Positions 30,581 through 40,225 of a stretch of DNA of 64,000 nucleotides are shown here, in pieces. This stretch comes from Rhizomys pruinosus (taxonomy: Eukaryota; Chordata; Mammalia; Rodentia; Spalacidae), in assembly GCA_009823505.1 (NCBI GenBank), contig VZQC01006716.1, positions 739,507 through 803,506 on the forward strand, in the 5' to 3' direction. Numbering within the stretch: the first letter of the stretch is position 1; the number at the start of each line of letters is the position of its first letter. The notes under the pieces were generated by a model that was not told the DNA's origin, did no database searches, and worked only from the letters and a program-made list of their open reading frames with translations. Made by a program: the position numbers and the translations under genes.

Positions 30581-30700
30581 GGTCCAGCACATTACCATGT
30601 TTCTTCCCATCCTAGCATTTGTGATGAAGAGGAATTTAAAACAATATACTAAATAAATTTTGACAGAATTTTATTTTTTTTTCTTTTCTTTTCTTTAAAA

Positions 30701-30975
30701 GCTAGTAGCAGGGGGCTGGAGAGATGACCTAGCGGTTAAGAGCACTGATCGCTCTTACAGAGGACCCGGGTTTGATCCCAAGCACCCACATGGCAGCCAA
30801 GAACCGTCTGAAACTCCAATTCCAGGAGAACTCCAGTTCCAGGGGAATCTGACACCCTCTTCTGACCTCCGCGGCATTGCACAACACGGGTGCACAAACT
30901 TGCATGCAGACAGTACATTCATACACATACAGAAATAAATAAAAAATTAAAAAAAAAAAAAAAAGCCAGTAGCAG
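30701..30975 (+). mobile_element. B2 SINE, duplication subfamily, first of a tandem pair
   Basis: B2 at 30712-30964 with the 17-bp internal duplication. GCTAGTAGCAG precedes it (30701-30711) and GCCAGTAGCAG follows (30965-30975). Confidence 0.96.
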
Positions 30976-31180
30976 GGCTGGAGAGATGGCCTAGCGGTTA
31001 AGAGCACCTACTGCTCTTGCAGAGGACCTGGGTTCGATCCCCAGCACCCACATGGCGGCTGAGAACCATCTTTGACTCCAGTTCCAGGGGAATCCGACGC
31101 CCTCTTCTGACCTCCGAGGCATTGCACAACACGAGTGCACAAACCTACATGCAGACAGTATATTCATACACATAAAAAAA

Positions 31181-31211
<31 letters not shown>

Positions 31212-31237
31212 AAAATTTTTAAAAAAGGTAGTAGCTC
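30975..31237 (+). mobile_element. B2 SINE, unduplicated subfamily, second of the pair
   Basis: B2 starts at 30975 in the second target copy, has a single CTCCAGTTCCAGGGGAATCC block, ends in an (AAAT)n tail, and is followed by GGTAGTAGCTC (31227-31237), the third target copy. The two B2s belong to different subfamilies, so this is not a duplication of one copy. Confidence 0.96.
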
Positions 31238-31646
31238 ATCGACTTTGGTAGAGTCTGTTTTCTTCTGATTGTGTTTTATGAAAGAAACCACAGCCAGGAG
31301 AGTGTTGTGTTTCCCTGCTGAGGAACTGCAGGCCTTGATGCATAGCCCTGGTTTCTGCTGGGATTTTCCTTAACGATTTGCACATGTCCTTGTAGCATGC
31401 TAGTTTGGGATTAGACAGGAAAGGTCTGGAGTAGGAAAGCTGCACAAAATAACAGACATATGTTTTCTTTACTGGCTTTCTACTCCTTTGCTGTCTGTAC
31501 CGGTTTTACTTTCTCAGGGAAATGGCAAAGTAGATGAATTTCATATGTAAAATAAACGTGGATGGCGGCTGGGTGCTCAGTTACCAGGCTTTGTATGCAA
31601 ATGAGATATTCTCAAAGCTCAAAGAACTTCCCCTGAGTAGGTTTTT
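31238..31646. other. Unique sequence with SOX/POU-like site
   Basis: Repeat-free DNA. CTTTGTATGCAAAT (31589-31602) joins a SOX-type CTTTGT to a perfect ATGCAAAT octamer, one base closer than the usual composite. Functional use is unknown. Confidence 0.45.
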
Positions 31647-32188
31647 GAAAATTAGAGGCCATAACGCGCCAGGCCAGGATCGAAAGGTTATTCCTGGACA
31701 AACTGTCAGCCCATGAAAGGAAACAGCCAGAATTGACCAGAGTCCAAGTCAACAGCTCCAGAGAGAGTGGACTGTTTTACCTCTCATCCACCTGTGCCCC
31801 TTTTCTAAGCCTAGGGAACAACCTGCGGAAGAGGGGGCGTGTAGAATGTAAGGCTGCGATTGGGTGAATGGTAAACTACGGCAATTAGTCTGGACACTCA
31901 TTTGATCAACTGATTGAACAAACAACCTGTCCCCCCACTGGATGGTGGTGCTGTAGGTGTTTGGGCACAACAGCCTGCAGATAGGGTTCATGAAGGATGC
32001 TTGTCATCATGGATATCACTTATAGCTAAAAATGAAAAAAAAAAAAAACTGAGAGAAAGATGCAGGACAGTTATGGCAGAATGCATGATCTGGGATGGGT
32101 GTGGGGGTGGGGGGAGGGAAGGGAAATAAGCCATGAACTGAATTGGGAAAATGAATGTATGAAATGCACAAAGCATCAATAAAAATTA

Positions 32189-32219
<31 letters not shown>

Positions 32220-32226
32220 AATTAGA
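31647..32226 (+). mobile_element. Polyadenylated retroposed element, family unassigned
   Basis: GAAAATTAGA occurs at 31647-31656 and 32217-32226. The ~560 bp between ends with AATAAA (32179) and a long A tail. Inside are an A14 run (32035-32047), GGGTGTGGGGGTGGGGGGAG and a GCAGAATGCATGATCTGGGA string reminiscent of the L1 3' UTR at 17175-17215. Best guess is a 5'-truncated L1 3' end of a divergent subfamily; a processed transcript is the alternative. Confidence 0.65.
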
Positions 32227-32580
32227 AGTCTGTCCTTAATACTTTCAGGAGGAATTCAAGGAATTTTATGAATGGAGGAGACAGAAACAACCTCTTGGCA
32301 TCTGACTTGAGTACTAGAGCCCTCACCAACTTCCAGTACCCATGTAGTAGGTATGTGTGTATGTACTATGTGTTGCTTCTTCTCACAAGAATGTCAGCTG
32401 CATGCAGACCAGCATGTTTGTTTGTTTGTTGTTTGTTTTATCATGTTTGAGTCCCAAGCACATACAGCAATGGCTGGCATTTATTAGGTGATACTCAGTA
32501 AATTAAACTTAAGAAATCAGGTAAAAGATTCAGAAGAACTGGTACCTTTCACATCTCACTTTTAGAAATCACACTGCATC
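32227..32580. other. Unique sequence
   Basis: Short TTTG run near 32416. Nothing else recognised. Confidence 0.45.
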
Positions 32581-32745
32581 TTTTGTATGTGTATGCATGT
32601 ATGTATATGTTCATGGGGGTGTGTGCACATGTGCATAAGGGTGAGTATGCACGTGGAGGCCAGAAGGCTATGTCAGGGTCCTCCTTGATGATTTTCCACC
32701 TTATTTTGTGAGAACGGGTCTCTCACAGAACCTGGAGCTGAAAGA
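32581..32745 (-). mobile_element. B4-type composite SINE, truncated
   Basis: GT-rich tail, CACGTGGAGGCCAGAAGGCT, GAGAACGGGTCTCTCACAGA. The tRNA-like head is missing. Confidence 0.7.
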
Positions 32746-33430
32746 GAACTGAGCAGTGAGTGAAGAGAAAAACCCAAGAAGTTCATTTTCTCTCTCTTCC
32801 TGTCCATTTTCCTTTAATGTCACAGGGAATTGTATTTGTTGAACAACCATTAAGTGTCTGAAGGAGTCAGATTTTCCAGGATGTTCGAAAGGGCAGTGGA
32901 TACATTAGCAAATGAGCCAATGCTCACTTTGTATTCATGTGAACATTTTTTATGTCAATCTCATGGCACCCCAACATTAACAAAGCTAATGAGAAAATGA
33001 CGACTGGCCTCTCAGTATCATAAAAGATGCCAGGAAAGTCCAAAGTATCATTATACAATACCTTTCCTGTATTGTAATTATAAGACACAAGACACTAATG
33101 ACAGGAATCACAAGTCGTGATAGTCTTTCACTGCTGACGTTAATGATGACAGCCAACAAACTGTTTTATTTCATCTGACCTTTACACCGCTGGCCTAAAG
33201 TAATCACAGGAGTCCCTGTGCCTTCGCTCTTTCTTCATGTTCTATACTTCTTTCAGAAAACCAAAGGACTTCCTCACAAGAACGCCAGGGGCAGGAAGGT
33301 AGCAAGCAAAGGCACTGGAGACCCCCTAGAGGTCCCAGCACCCCAAGCTACCTGTGAGTGCTAAGAATCAGGGTAAAGTAATTATATTTAACACCATTTA
33401 GCTTTATAGTTAAAAACAAAACAAAACAAA
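32746..33430. promoter_or_regulatory. Repeat-free block, candidate conserved non-coding element
   Basis: From about 32820 to 33260 the sequence is free of recognised transposons and simple repeats in a window otherwise saturated with them. It is AT-rich with homeodomain-type cores (GCTAATGAGAA, ACTAATGACAGG, GTTAATGATGAC) and no frame of note. This composition resembles developmental enhancers. Conservation cannot be judged from one sequence. Confidence 0.35.
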
Positions 33431-33656
33431 AAAACCTCTGGGGGCTGGAGAGATAGCTTAGCGGTTAAGAGCACCAACTGCTCTTGCAGAGGACCTGGGT
33501 TCGATTCCTGGCACCCACATGGCACCTAAGAACCATCTTTAACTCCAGTTCCAGGGGACTCCAATGCCCTCTTCTGACCTCCGAGGCATTGCACAACACG
33601 GATGCATGAACCTACATGCAGACAGTACACTCATACACATAAAAAAAACCCTCTGG
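33431..33656 (+). mobile_element. B2 SINE with target duplication
   Basis: B2 at about 33441-33648 (unduplicated subfamily). AAACCTCTGG before and AAACCCTCTGG after. Confidence 0.95.
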
Positions 33657-33860
33657 AGAAAGAGCATTATGAAACAAAATTACAGAACCACCCCACACTC
33701 ATTTCAGTCCCTAGGGTCATTACATGGCTAGTACAAAAAAAAAAAAATAAGAAAGGTAAAAGAAGCAGCCTCATGCATTAGCCATGCTTACACCTGTCTT
33801 AGTAATGTTGAATAGTGCTTATTACATATTAAGCAGGAAACAGAGTCCTATAGAAAGCCT

Positions 33861-33996
33861 TTATAAGACAGTATCTCCTGTAACCTAGGCTGGCCTTGAA
33901 CTCATATACAGCTGAGGATGACCTTTATCTTCTGATCCTTCCGTCTCTACCTCCAGAGTGCTTAAAAGCATAGGCATGTGCTGCCCTGACCAGTTT
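33861..33996 (-). mobile_element. Old B1
   Basis: GACAGTATCTCCTGTAACCT, AGGCTGGCCTTGAACTCATA and GGCATGTGCTGCCCTGACCA in reverse, with heavy divergence. Confidence 0.75.
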
Positions 33997-34084
33997 ATGT
34001 GGAGAGACCGAGCCCAGCTCTGTGCAAACTGGGCAACATGCTGAGACCGAGCTACGTTGACAACCCCTAATTTATTTTTAACAC

Positions 34085-34250
34085 TCACAACCCTGCAAGG
34101 GATGTGATATTTTTATTAGACCCACTTAATAGCTGAAGACTCTAACACACAGAGGAATGAAAACTTATCCAAGGTCACAGAAGTAACAAGTAATATCAAC
34201 TGCTTGAAGCTAGGCAGCCTGATTTCAGGTTTTATGCTCTGAAAATACTA
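34085..34250 (-). mobile_element. MIR relic
   Basis: GAGGAATGAAAACTTATCCA, AGGTCACAGAAGTAACAAGT and GCCTGATTTCAGGTTTTATG follow the reverse MIR. Confidence 0.75.
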
Positions 34251-34587
34251 CTGCACAGGTTGGACCCTCTGTGTGATGCTCAGGGGCATTTTTCTGGGTG
34301 GTAGAATTCTCCTTGGTAAGAAAGGCCTGCCTCTCCCAGACTAGTATCAGCAGAGTCGATCAGCTGAATGGCGCCAGGCAGCAGTAAGGAGAGAGGCTGT
34401 CAGGCAATTAGCCTGATGATAATTTGGTCTAACAAAAACCTGCTTCAAATCATTTGAACTGACAGGGAGAAGAACATTTTTCCTTTCACTTTCCTAACCT
34501 GCATCTTGTGCTGGAGTAGAAAAAAGGCAGTTAGTTGGAATGATGGTGAAGTTGGGCAACCTATATACCTTAAAAAGAAATGTTACA
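34251..34587. other. Unique sequence
   Basis: No recognised repeat. TAATTTGGTCTAACAAAAAC and similar AT-rich stretches. No gene. Confidence 0.45.
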
Positions 34588-34802
34588 GGCTGGAGAGATG
34601 GCTCAGTGGTTAAGAACACATACTGCTCTTGCAGAGGACCTAGGTTCAGGTCCTAGCACCCGCATCAGTCAGCTCACACTATCTTTAATTCCATTTCCAA
34701 GGGATCTGATGCCCTCTGGCCTCTGTGGGCACCTTTAGGCACGTAGTGCAGAGAAACTCACACAGGCATACATACATATTCATAAATACAAAGTAAATAA
34801 AC
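34588..34802 (+). mobile_element. B2 SINE, older
   Basis: GGCTGGAGAGATGGCTCAGT head, CCTAGCACCCGCATCAGTCA, CACAGGCATACATACATATT tail. Confidence 0.9.
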
Positions 34803-34807
34803 CAAAC

Positions 34808-34918
34808 TTAATGTTTTTCTTTTTATTGAATTTTTGTGATTTTCATACAATATAATTTGATGGCATTATGGGTATTATGATCTCCAATCCCTCCTCTATC
34901 TACACCTCCCAATGAAAC
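34808..34918 (-). mobile_element. Old rodent L1 fragment
   Basis: TTTTGTGATTTTCATACAAT, ATAATTTGATGGCATTATGG and CTCCAATCCCTCCTCTATCT match a common rodent L1-derived string in reverse. Confidence 0.55.
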
Positions 34919-34919
34919 T

Positions 34920-35076
34920 TTAAAAAATATTTAATTAATTTATTTTTTATTATTTTATTTTTTGGTTTTTGAGACAGGGTGTTCCTGTAGCTCAGGCTGG
35001 CCTGGAACACACTATGTAGACCAGACTGGGCTTGAACTCACAGAGATCTGCTGCCTTTGCCTCCTGAGTATTGGGT
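34920..35076 (-). mobile_element. B1 SINE, head truncated
   Basis: GTTTTTGAGACAGGGTGTTC through CTGCCTTTGCCTCCTGAGTA in reverse. Head missing where the B2 begins. Confidence 0.88.
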
Positions 35077-35524
35077 TATTTTTTTTTTTTTATGTGTAAG
35101 AGCATATTGCCTGCATGTATGTAAGTGCACCCGTGATGTACAATGCCCATGGATGTCAGAAGAAGGCATCTGATCCCCTGGAACTGGAGTTATTGTTAGT
35201 TGTTAGCTGCCATGTGGGTGCTGGGAATCAAACCTGGGTCTTCTGTAAGAGTAGTCAGTGCTCCCGACTGCTCTTGCAGAGGACCCGGATTCGATCCCCA
35301 GCACCCACATGGCGGCTGAGAACCGTCTGTAACTCCAATTCCAGGAGAACTCCAGTTCCAGGGGAATCCGACACCCTCTTCTGACCTCCACCGCATTGCA
35401 CGACATGGGCGCACAGACCTACATGCAGACAGTACATTCATACACATAAATAAATTAAATTAAATTAAATTAAATTAAAAAAAAGAGTAGTCAGTGCTCT
35501 TAACCACTGACCCATTTCCCCAGC
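35077..35524 (-). mobile_element. B2 SINE interrupted by another B2
   Basis: Reverse B2: body 35077-35263, head resumes 35483-35524 (GTAGTCAGTGCTCTTAACCA...CCATTTCCCCAGCC). A forward B2 sits between, flanked by a duplication of this element's own sequence. Confidence 0.95.
35264..35482 (+). mobile_element. B2 SINE nested in B2, 5'-truncated
   Basis: Forward B2 lacking about 33 bp of its head, starting CCGACTGCTCTTGCAGAGG, with the 17-bp duplication and an (AAATT)n tail. AAGAGTAGTCAGTGCTC is exact on both sides (35247-35263 and 35483-35499). Confidence 0.96.
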
Positions 35525-35536
35525 CACCACCCCTCC

Positions 35537-35767
35537 ACAAAGCTTTTTTTTTAAGGATAATAATTCAAATAAAAGCTCCATGGAAAGTCTTACCAATAGA
35601 ACGAATCAAAAAGAGGACAGAATATCTGAGCTTGAAGACAAGCTGGAGGAACTTGACCAACAAAACAAAGACAAAGATGAATTGATAAGACGGTACCAGT
35701 GGCAATTCCAAGATATACTTGACACTCCAAAAAGAAAATCTATGAGTAATAGGTATAGAAGAATACC
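35537..35767 (+). mobile_element. HAL1/L1 ORF1 fragment
   Basis: The forward frame from 35580 reads NRTNQKEDRISELEDKLEEL then IRRYQWQFQDILDTPKR, a coiled-coil end and the start of the core seen in L1-lineage ORF1 proteins. The frame ends in a T tract. Non-functional remnant. The body resumes after the gap and B1 insertions. Confidence 0.75.
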
Positions 35768-35803
35768 TTTTTTTTTTTTAGTACTTTTTTTTTTTTTTTT
35801 TTT

Positions 35804-36013
35804 NNNNNNNNNNNNNNNNNNNNNNNNNNNNNNNNNNNNNNNNNNNNNNNNNNNNNNNNNNNNNNNNNNNNNNNNNNNNNNNNNNNNNNNNNNNNNNNNN
35901 NNNNNNNNNNNNNNNNNNNNNNNNNNNNNNNNNNNNNNNNNNNNNNNNNNNNNNNNNNNNNNNNNNNNNNNNNNNNNNNNNNNNNNNNNNNNNNNNNNNN
36001 NNNNNNNNNNNNN
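35804..36013. other. Assembly gap (210 N)
   Basis: Run of N between a T tract and a B1 without its head. The gap probably hides an inverted B1 pair that blocked assembly. Confidence 0.98.
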
Positions 36014-36151
36014 TTAATCCTAGCACTGGGGAGGCAGAGGCAGGCAGATCTTTGTGAGTTCAAGGCCAGCCTGGTCTACAGAGTGAGTTCCAGGACAGCT
36101 GGGGCTACAGGGAGACCCTGTCTCGAAAAGACCAAAAAAAAAAAAAAAAAG
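36014..36151 (+). mobile_element. B1 SINE, head lost in the gap
   Basis: TTAATCCTAGCACTGGGGAG to TCTCGAAAAGACC plus A tail. Young class. Confidence 0.95.
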
Positions 36152-36626
36152 AATGAGAACCAAATCTCTTCCAGAGTTATAAAAAGAGATGTCAAGCTGG
36201 GAGTGGTGGCCACCTTTAATCCTAGCACTCGGGAGGCAGAGGCAGGTGGATCTCTGTGAGTTCAATACCAGCCTGGTCTACAAAGTGAGTTCAGGCCAGC
36301 TGGGACTGCAGACAGACCCTGTCTCAAAAAGACCAAAAAAAAAGAGAGAGCTGCCAAATCCAGAGACAGGAGACATTTAGAACATCGAACAGACAAGACC
36401 AAAAAGAACTAACCATTCTATAGAATCATCAAAACACTAATCACATATAAAGCCAGGTCTATCAGATTAACACCGGATTATTCAAATGAAGCTTTAAAAA
36501 CCGGAAGGGTTTGTATTTCAAGTTCTGAAAGATAAGAAGTGCCAACCCAGATTATTAAACCTAGCTAAACTGACATAATTGAAGAGAAAATGAAAACTTT
36601 CCACTAAAACTAGACAAAAGGAATTA
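36152..36626 (+). mobile_element. HAL1/L1 body with B1 inside
   Basis: GAGAACCAAATCTCTTCCAG (36152 on), then a B1 (36193-36345, GGAGTGGTGGCCACCTTTAA...TCTCAAAAAGACC), then GCCAGGTCTATCAGATTAAC and CCAACCCAGATTATTAAACC. These are strings of the HAL1/L1 ORF1-side body. Frame is broken. Confidence 0.7.
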
Positions 36627-36774
36627 TTTTTTGGTCTTTTTGAGACAAGGTCCCCTGTAGCCCCAGCTGTCCTGAAACTCTCTATGAAGAACAGGCTATC
36701 CTTGAACTCACAGAGATCCACCTGCCTCTGCCTCCTGAGTCCTGGGATTAAAGGGGTGTGCCACCATGCCCGGC
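36627..36774 (-). mobile_element. B1 SINE inside HAL1
   Basis: GTCTTTTTGAGACAAGGTCC through GGTGTGCCACCATGCCCGGC in reverse. Confidence 0.93.
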
Positions 36775-37330
36775 AACAAAAAATTTATGACCACTAAGCT
36801 AGCTCTCTAGAAGATACTTAAAGGATACTTGAGACTGAAGAAAAAATAAATCCCATTACGAAGCCACATGAAAAAAATAAAACATGCTAGAATAACAGTT
36901 AAGCAAGAGAGGAAAAATTTTTTAAATTGGAAAAATCAACAAAATAAAAAGAATCAATACGCACCTTTAAATCATAACTCTGAAAATTAATGGTCTGAAT
37001 TCCCACCATGAAAAGTTCATAGACTGGATTTAAAAGCAGGACCCATCTATTTGTTGCCTCCAAGAAATGCACCTAACCACAAAAAACAGATACTACCTTA
37101 GAATAAGCTGATGGAAAAAAGAAAGCTAAGCAAAAGGACCTCGAGCAGGTGTCTTTGCCCTAATATATGACAAAAGGAACTTCAAACCCAAACCAGTGAG
37201 AAAAGATAAAGAAGTCACTCTACAATTCTAAACATTATGTTCAGTACGATTCTGAACGTTTAAGCCCCGAATACAGGTGCACCCACTTTCATAAAACAAA
37301 TACTATCAGATGTAGAGACACAGACTAATC
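36775..37330 (+). mobile_element. HAL1/L1 body, continued
   Basis: AATCATAACTCTGAAAATTA, TTGTTGCCTCCAAGAAATGC and CTTTGCCCTAATATATGAC continue the A-rich LINE body. No open frame of note. Confidence 0.65.
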
Positions 37331-37405
37331 AAGGCCAGCCTGGTCTACATAGTTGAGTTCCAGCGTAGCTGGGGCTGCAGGGAGACCCTTGTCCCAAAAA
37401 AGAGC
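37331..37405 (+). mobile_element. B1 tail-half fragment
   Basis: AAGGCCAGCCTGGTCTACAT to GACCCTTGTCCCAAAAAAG. The head half is missing. Confidence 0.85.
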
Positions 37406-37702
37406 AAAATAACTACCTAACTTATAAATAAATAAAACTCTGAGACTAGAAGTAGAACTGATGTTTAAAGATGTGTTTCCTTTCCTGGAACTTGGTACAA
37501 AGCATGGAAATGGAATTAGAATGGCGGTGGTTACAAGATTTTGTAAAAGAGGTGCCAAGGAGCAGCGACAGATTTGTAAGAATTGTAGGACCATGTCTTC
37601 AAGTTGTACTCTGCAAAGTAAAGTCACTGTTTTTACTTAGAGTGGAGCAGTTTTCTAAGGATATTTCAATCCATCCTTCAACAGGATTAAGAAAACATGA
37701 AT
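37406..37702. other. Unassigned sequence
   Basis: No recognised element. A forward frame from 37471 runs into the following microsatellite and is not credible. Confidence 0.45.
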
Positions 37703-37865
37703 TAGGCTGGAGACATGGCTCAGCAGTTAAGAGCACTGCTTCCTTCTTCTTCCTCCTCCTCTTCCTCCTCCTCCTCCTCCTCTTCATCTTCATCATCTTC
37801 ATCTTCTGTGCTGGGGTGGAACCCACAGCCTTGCCCCCCTCTACTCTTGAGCTATACTGCCAGTC
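37703..37865. repeat. B2 head joined to (TCC)n and ID-like fragment
   Basis: AGGCTGGAGACATGGCTCAG is a 35-bp B2 head. It runs into CTT/CCT repeats (37740-37806), then TGCTGGGGTGGAACCCACAG, a reverse ID-like piece. Confidence 0.75.
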
Positions 37866-37884
37866 GATCACCAAATTACTTTGT

Positions 37885-38215
37885 TTTTTTAATAGAAAAT
37901 TTAATTATACTATTTCCCTCTTAACTATTTTAAGTATCCAGTTCAGTAGCACAAAGTATCTTCACATTGTCTGGTCACTGTCACCACTGTCCATCTCCAG
38001 AACTCTCTTCATCTTACAAAACTAAAATTCTGTTTCCATTTAACAAGAACTCCTTCCTTTCCTTTCCCTCCAGCCTGTGGTGACCACCATTCTGCTGTCT
38101 CTGAGAAGGGACTGCTCTGGGTACTTCGCATTTGTGGAATCCTTTTTGTCTTCTATGACCAGCATGATGTTCTCATGATCTGTCCTTGTAACCTCTGTCA
38201 GGATTTCCTATATTT
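37885..38215 (-). mobile_element. Ancient L1M 3' UTR
   Basis: TATCCAGTTCAGTAGCACAA, CCATCTCCAGAACTCTCTTC, CTTACAAAACTAAAATTCTG and GTGGTGACCACCATTCTGCT correspond to the reverse complement of the mammalian-wide L1M 3' UTR. Confidence 0.8.
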
Positions 38216-38224
38216 ATAGATTGG

Positions 38225-38444
38225 AAACTGCTTTTTTTTTTTTTGAAACTTTTTTTTTTTTTTGAAAACTTTTTTTTTTTTTGGTCTTTTCGAAACAGGG
38301 CCCCCCTAAGCCCCAAGCTGTCCTGAACTCACTCTTTAGTTATTCAAGTTGGCCTTGAACTCACAAAGATCTGCCTGCCTTCTGCCTCCCAAGTGCTAGG
38401 ATTAAAGTGCGTGCGACACCACACCCAGCATGGAAACTGGCTTT
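38225..38444 (-). mobile_element. B1 SINE at left edge of module copy A
   Basis: TTGGAAACTGCTTT (about 38220) and TGGAAACTGGCTTT (about 38431) flank a reverse B1, a normal target duplication. The T side contains two odd GAAA(A)CTTTTTTT inserts and the body has dropped or doubled bases (CGAAACAGGGCCCCCCTAAG), an error-like texture. The duplicated module starts inside this element. Confidence 0.85.
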
Positions 38445-38639
38445 CTGTTAACCTTAAAGTGTTTCAAGTTTATCTAGTGGGTAATCAGTCAATTAGATTA
38501 AGTATCTGGTCTATTTAGCAAGACTTCAGGCTTGAAACCCATGAGAGGAGGTTGTTCAGAGGGAGAGAATCTGGGGAAATCTGTAATGCTGGGTTTACTT
38601 AGGGGCCATAGGATCCCAGCAGAGCCTGGGTGAACCATG

Positions 38640-38755
38640 GACTGCTCAGTCCAAATCCTGCTTCCTGATTCAGCAGGTTTAGAGAAAGGCCTAGGAATGG
38701 GCATTTCGTAAAAGTTTCTGGTGCAAGATTACACTCTGAGAACTACTGTAATGTA
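38640..38755 (+). mobile_element. MER5-like hAT relic (copy A)
   Basis: CTGATTCAGCAGGTTTAGAG, AGGAATGGGCATTTCG and ACACTCTGAGAACTACTGTA match the terminal part of a MER5-type non-autonomous hAT element. Confidence 0.65.
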
Positions 38756-39699
38756 CCCTGAGTTCTATGTAGAAGATTTGAATCAGCAGTTTTTCCTATA
38801 ATGCAAAGACGGTGCCCCTCCAGCCTAAGACAGGAAGCTTATGGTTAGAGAGAAGGAGCAAGCAGAACAGAGAAAGAGAAGAGTGAGGACTCCCAGAGTT
38901 CTTCAGAGCCCAGGCTCATCTTGAGAGTGAGGGGACAAGACAGGGACAAGCGTCACGCTGGGAACAAGTTCTTCCTTCATCTTGCTGGACCTCAGGGAGG
39001 AGAAGGCAGCATGATGGAAAACAAATGCTGGGAAGTCAGGTGGGGTCTGGGTTCCACTACTCCATTGACTACTCACGGAGAAGGTCAACTGTGGAGAGCG
39101 ACCTGGCCCAGCTCAATTCGAGGTACCGTCTTCAGAGGAAATTCTTAAGCTATAAAATACCAGCCTCCACCACGCTTACAGTGAATTTCCTATGGGGTGA
39201 CAACCCCTGGATAGCACCTAGTGCCAGAGACAGTGAGGACAAAGCCCACGGCAGAGGCTGGGGATCTGAACCTGATGGAACCTGGGCAGAGGCTGAATCT
39301 ACAAACAGGAGATTGCCAGTGATCCCAGAGCCATGGCCCAGGCCTAAACTGACTGTGTATCAGTGGTTGCTGAATTCTGCCTGGAGGCCAGCAGTGGCTA
39401 GGAAGGTAACAGAGAGAGCCTAAGGACCAGGGACCACCATTCCAAACTCCTAAGCCTCTACCTTTTTCAGCAAGGTTACTGGGAAGTGGAGATGAAGGAG
39501 GACATGAAAGAGGGGCACATTATTTTAGAGACTCAGCCTTTGTACTTGTATAAAGGACTATAAAATGATCTAGCTAGGCAAACATTTTCTTCGGCTAACC
39601 TAAAAATCATTGCTTTGGTTCTTTCTTTGCTAACCAACAGGAATCAGTCTAAAAAGAAAAATCGGATTAAGTTTAGATGAAACAAAGAACACATAATTT
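38756..39699. other. Unique part of module A with 132-codon frame
   Basis: Forward frame 39025-39423 includes NFLWGDNPWIAPSARDSEDK and ends ARKVTERA; no domain recognised. The second half (from about 39,170) is identical in copy B. GGCTAGGAAG|GTAACA (39,395-39,410) resembles a splice donor. Coding is not supported. Confidence 0.4.
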
Positions 39700-40225
39700 T
39701 CCCTGTTGTGCTTGGATAGCTTAGGTCAATCTTGACACACCTGGGTTGAGGGAGCCTCAGTTGGGGAATTGGCTCCATTGGATTGGCCTGTGGCACATAT
39801 CTGGGAGTATGTTTCTTGATGGTCGAGCAGTAGGGGAGGGCCCGGCCCACAAGAGTGGTTGCCACCCTGGGCAGAGTTGTGTACTTAGAGGAGGATTGCC
39901 TGTAACGATTAGGGCCGCTGGGCAGATGCCACGGAGCAAGCCAGTGGATAGCAACATCCATCACACAAGTAATAGGACTGCTTGCTTCTCTCCAAACTTA
40001 TAAATAGAAAACCAGAAACATGCCATAGTTTCTGCGCGATGCAAGGCTTTCCTGTACCCCCGTAGACAAGAGAGTGAATCCTGCTCCGTCCCCTACTGGA
40101 GTGTAGCGATCGAGTCTGACTGACCCGGGAGAATGTAAGACTGGAATAAACGCTTTCCCTCCTCAAGTTGGATGTCGGTCAGAATTGTTTGTGTCACATC
40201 ATGAAATACAAACTAGGACACCTGT
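39700..40225 (+). mobile_element. Rodent ~400-bp medium repeat (copy A, corrupted)
   Basis: Begins TGCTTGGATAGC and contains TTGACACACCTGGGTTGAGG and CTCAAGTTGGATGTCGGTCA. Compared with 45497-45906 and 53248-53660 the middle (39,930-40,110) is scrambled, although the ends match. This looks like poor base-calling rather than mutation. Class uncertain, possibly a hAT-type non-autonomous element. Confidence 0.65.

Noticed and set aside
35580..36017. 145-codon frame across the gap
   Set aside because: Half of it is N. The readable part is an L1-lineage ORF1 remnant.
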